Positions 8,552 to 9,654 of a DNA stretch of 9,654 bases are shown one piece after another; within the stretch, counting starts at the first letter, position 1; every line of letters starts with the position of its first letter. The position numbers were made by a program, and so were the translations under genes. Below the pieces are notes generated by a model. It did not search any database. It was not told where the DNA came from and saw nothing but the letters and a program-made list of their open reading frames with translations. This stretch comes from Candidatus Gracilibacteria bacterium CG2_30_37_12 (GTDB lineage Bacteria > Patescibacteriota > Gracilibacteria > BD1-5 > UBA2023), in NCBI GenBank assembly GCA_001873165.1, contig MNYO01000021.1:1-9654 (forward strand). Direction: 5' to 3'.

Positions 8552-9091
8552 ATGTTACACACTCTCAAATCTGACCTCGATAAAGCAGAACAACACCTCC
8601 ATGATGAATTTGCTAAACTCCAAGTCGGACGAGCAAATCCAGCCATCGTGGAAGGAATTATGGTTATGGTATATGGTTCCGCTCAACCACTCCGAAATGT
8701 CGCTTCTGTTGGAACATTGGATGCACAGACTATTTCCATACAACCTTGGGACAAAGCAGTTCTCCGTGATATTTCTAAAGCTATCAACGATGCAAATATC
8801 GGACTCAATCCCCAGGATAATGGAGAATCGGTGCTCATTCGAATCCCTGCTCTCACCGAAGAACGCCGTCGTGACCTCGCGAAGATCGCAAAGAGACTCG
8901 CGGAAGAAGAGAAAGTAGCTGTTCGAAATGTCCGTCAGGATTATCTCAAGAAGATTAAAAATCAGGATGAAAGTGTCGGTGAAGATATCGTGAAACAACA
9001 AGAAAAAGACCTCCAGAAAAGCATCGACGAAGCAATTGTCCTCATAGATAAAATGGCGAAACATAAAGAAGAGGAGATTATGAAAATATAA
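8552..9091 (+). CDS. frr: Ribosome recycling factor
   Basis: This factor splits the post-termination ribosome together with EF-G so that subunits can be reused. The 179-residue product is close to the usual length of about 185. Family signatures appear in order: VGRANP (25-30), YGSAQPLRNVASV (41-53), IQPWDK (63-68), LTEERRRDL (101-109) and VRNVRQD (124-130). A charged C-terminal helix (QEKDLQKSIDEA) and EEIMKI complete it. All seven glycines use GGN and none uses TGA, although TGA is common in neighbouring genes. The start at 8552 gives the standard N terminus (LKSDLDKAEQHL). The upstream bases are T-rich (CTCTTTTTATG) without a Shine-Dalgarno sequence. It is not next to pyrH or tsf here, as it often is in other bacteria. 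The TAA stop overlaps the end of a palindromic repeat. Confidence 0.97.
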   Translation: MLHTLKSDLDKAEQHLHDEFAKLQVGRANPAIVEGIMVMVYGSAQPLRNVASVGTLDAQTISIQPWDKAVLRDISKAINDANIGLNPQDNGESVLIRIPALTEERRRDLAKIAKRLAEEEKVAVRNVRQDYLKKIKNQDESVGEDIVKQQEKDLQKSIDEAIVLIDKMAKHKEEEIMKI

Positions 9092-9164
9092 TCGTAGGGG
9101 TAATCCTATGTGATTACCCTGAAACTCGATTATCAGGGTGGACACGTAGGTCCACCCCTACGAT
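9091..9164. repeat. 74-bp MITE-like palindromic repeat with two internal hairpins
   Basis: Terminal inverted repeats of 11 bp (ATCGTAGGGGT at 9091-9101 and ACCCCTACGAT at 9154-9164) enclose two hairpins: GGGTAATC/GATTACCC (9098-9105 with 9112-9119) and GGGTGGAC/GTCCACCC (9136-9143 with 9150-9157), each with a 6-nt loop. Folded, it would make a three-way junction or cloverleaf. Short elements with GTAGGGG...CCCCTAC ends are common as dispersed intergenic repeats in bacteria. It starts at the last base of the frr stop codon and may also help end frr transcription. Confidence 0.75.
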
Positions 9165-9190
9165 AAAAATTTAAATAATCATATAAAAAT

Positions 9191-9376
9191 ATGTCGCTTT
9201 CTACCGGATGTATACTCTCACCTCGACAAGAATCGGATGGAACGAGAATTTCTGTCATGAGTCGACATACTTTGAACGATGGGAAAACGTCTGATGAAAG
9301 AATTGTCTCTTGAATAAACTTTGACGAATGGATATCAGAGCTTGCTATGCCACCAAAAATAGTCGGCACTTATTAG
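9191..9376 (+). pseudogene. N-terminal remnant of a DUF488-like gene, interrupted by an insertion sequence
   Basis: The frame from ATG 9191 reads 61 residues, including one TGA glycine (9311), before a TAG at 9374. The residues SPRQESDGTRISVMSRHTLN, then FDEWISELAMPPKIVGTY, match the start of a DUF488-type small protein as I recall the family. Such proteins normally continue from VG-Y-Y into a Trp-containing SWEEFE.RY segment and reach roughly 120-150 residues. Here the match ends abruptly at VGTY, and downstream bases look like an insertion-sequence end. The expected next codon is Tyr (TAY), which fits a break after TA within TAT-TA. The function of the family is not established. The gene is probably inactive. 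Confidence 0.6.
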
Positions 9377-9378
9377 AC

Positions 9379-9406
9379 TTGTCCCGAAACAAAAAATGAA
9401 TATACT
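9379..9406 (+). promoter_or_regulatory. Candidate transposase promoter inside the IS left end
   Basis: TTGTCC (9379-9384) and TATACT (9401-9406) are separated by 16 nt. The -10 matches the consensus at five of six bases and the -35 at four. RNA would begin near 9413, before either transposase start codon. Outward placement at the IS edge is typical of a transposase promoter. Confidence 0.45.
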
Positions 9407-9430
9407 ACAAAGGTCACATTGTAGTATATT
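9399..9430. other. 12-bp stem-loop overlapping the transposase -10 region
   Basis: AATATACTACAA (9399-9410) and TTGTAGTATATT (9419-9430) are perfect complements around an 8-nt loop. The left arm contains the candidate -10. Only transcripts entering from upstream of the IS would contain the whole hairpin; transcripts from the internal promoter would lack its left arm. On the minus strand the stem is followed closely by CATTTTTT, so it might also work as a terminator in that direction. Confidence 0.6.
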
Positions 9431-9454
9431 GCTATTTGTCTCATGTTTTCTTGT

Positions 9455-9654
9455 ATGGATCTCAATCGTGCTCTTAAGAACAATCGTATTTTTCGTGCCC
9501 TCACAGGAATATCCCCTGAAGAATTTCAATCGCTTTTACCTGTCTTTACTCAATTTGTCATAGAAGTAGCTCTTTCCAAACAAAACCGTAAGCGTGGATA
9601 TGGAGGAGGAAGACAGGGGAATATCAGAAACCCAGAAAAGAAACTTTTTTTCAT
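9455..9654 (+). CDS. IS5-superfamily transposase, N-terminal part (runs off window)
   Basis: The frame is open to the window end and gives 66 complete codons. It begins MDLNRALKNNRIFRALTG, then SPEEFQSLLPVF, then a basic KQNRKRGYGGGRQG segment and PEKKLFF. This order is characteristic of DDE transposases with an N-terminal helix-turn-helix (HTH_Tnp_4 followed by DDE_Tnp_4; IS5-like). The catalytic DDE core lies outside the window. An in-frame ATG at 9443 would add four residues (MFSC); I prefer 9455 because MDLN is the usual family start. No TGA glycine occurs in the visible part (six Gly, all GGA or GGG), which is compatible with recent arrival or small numbers. Confidence 0.8.
   Translation, partial: MDLNRALKNNRIFRALTGISPEEFQSLLPVFTQFVIEVALSKQNRKRGYGGGRQGNIRNPEKKLFF

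Larger units (their letters stand above)
9376..9654 (+). mobile_element. Left part of an IS5-type insertion sequence (truncated by window)
   Basis: The DUF488-like frame breaks at about 9375. The sequence GACTTGTCCCGAAAC that follows looks like an IS terminus, and an IS5-superfamily transposase begins 80 bp later. The preceding TTA or TTAG (9373-9376) suits the TNA or YTAR target preferences of IS5-family groups. The exact left boundary is inferred, because the right end lies outside the window. Confidence 0.6.

Noticed and set aside
8555..9145. Minus-strand ORF of 196 codons opposite frr
   Set aside because: Antisense shadow of frr; its start lies within the palindromic repeat.

Overview
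The window reads coherently only if TGA is translated as glycine (genetic code 25). That code is known from the Candidate Phyla Radiation lineages Gracilibacteria (BD1-5/GN02) and Absconditabacteria (SR1), so the DNA most likely comes from one of these. It is AT-rich and few starts have a recognisable Shine-Dalgarno sequence. Under the standard code most long genes here look shattered. With TGA as Gly they fuse into single reading frames that still end at TAA or TAG, and the TGA positions fall on family-conserved glycines (for example YSPR-G-T in MiaB).

Layout. (1) 1-1455, plus strand: the tRNA methylthiotransferase gene miaB, its first codons lost at the window edge, ending inside a 22-bp-stem hairpin that probably terminates transcription from both sides. 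(2) 1503-8372, minus strand: four co-oriented genes. In transcription order they are a 239-aa exported, C-terminally anchored protein (7653-8372), a 1049-aa protein of unknown function (4351-7500), a 53-aa membrane or exported peptide (4170-4331), and an 864-aa exported, cysteine-rich, repeat-containing protein (1503-4097). A 28-bp-stem hairpin separates the first gene from the other three. (3) 8552-9091, plus strand: frr, the ribosome recycling factor. (4) 9091-9654: a 74-bp palindromic repeat touching the frr stop, the N-terminal part of a DUF488-like gene that breaks off, and the left end of an IS5-type insertion sequence with its transposase running off the window.

The central minus-strand block looks like an accessory cell-surface locus between two housekeeping genes. 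The two exported proteins appear to share an N-terminal module of roughly 150-170 residues (C...ANxCxxC...W.N...HxEC). One carries it on a short stalk with a membrane anchor. The other carries it ahead of Cys-rich repeats, a Pro5-Gly20 hinge and a beta-rich C-terminal domain. The 1049-aa protein between them has no recognised relatives here.

TGA-for-Gly use is uneven: frequent in miaB and the N-terminal 40% of the 864-aa protein, moderate in the 1049-aa gene, almost absent from the rest of the 864-aa protein, and absent from frr and the 239-aa gene. No tRNA, rRNA or CRISPR array is visible, and no gene-free stretch exceeds 300 bases.
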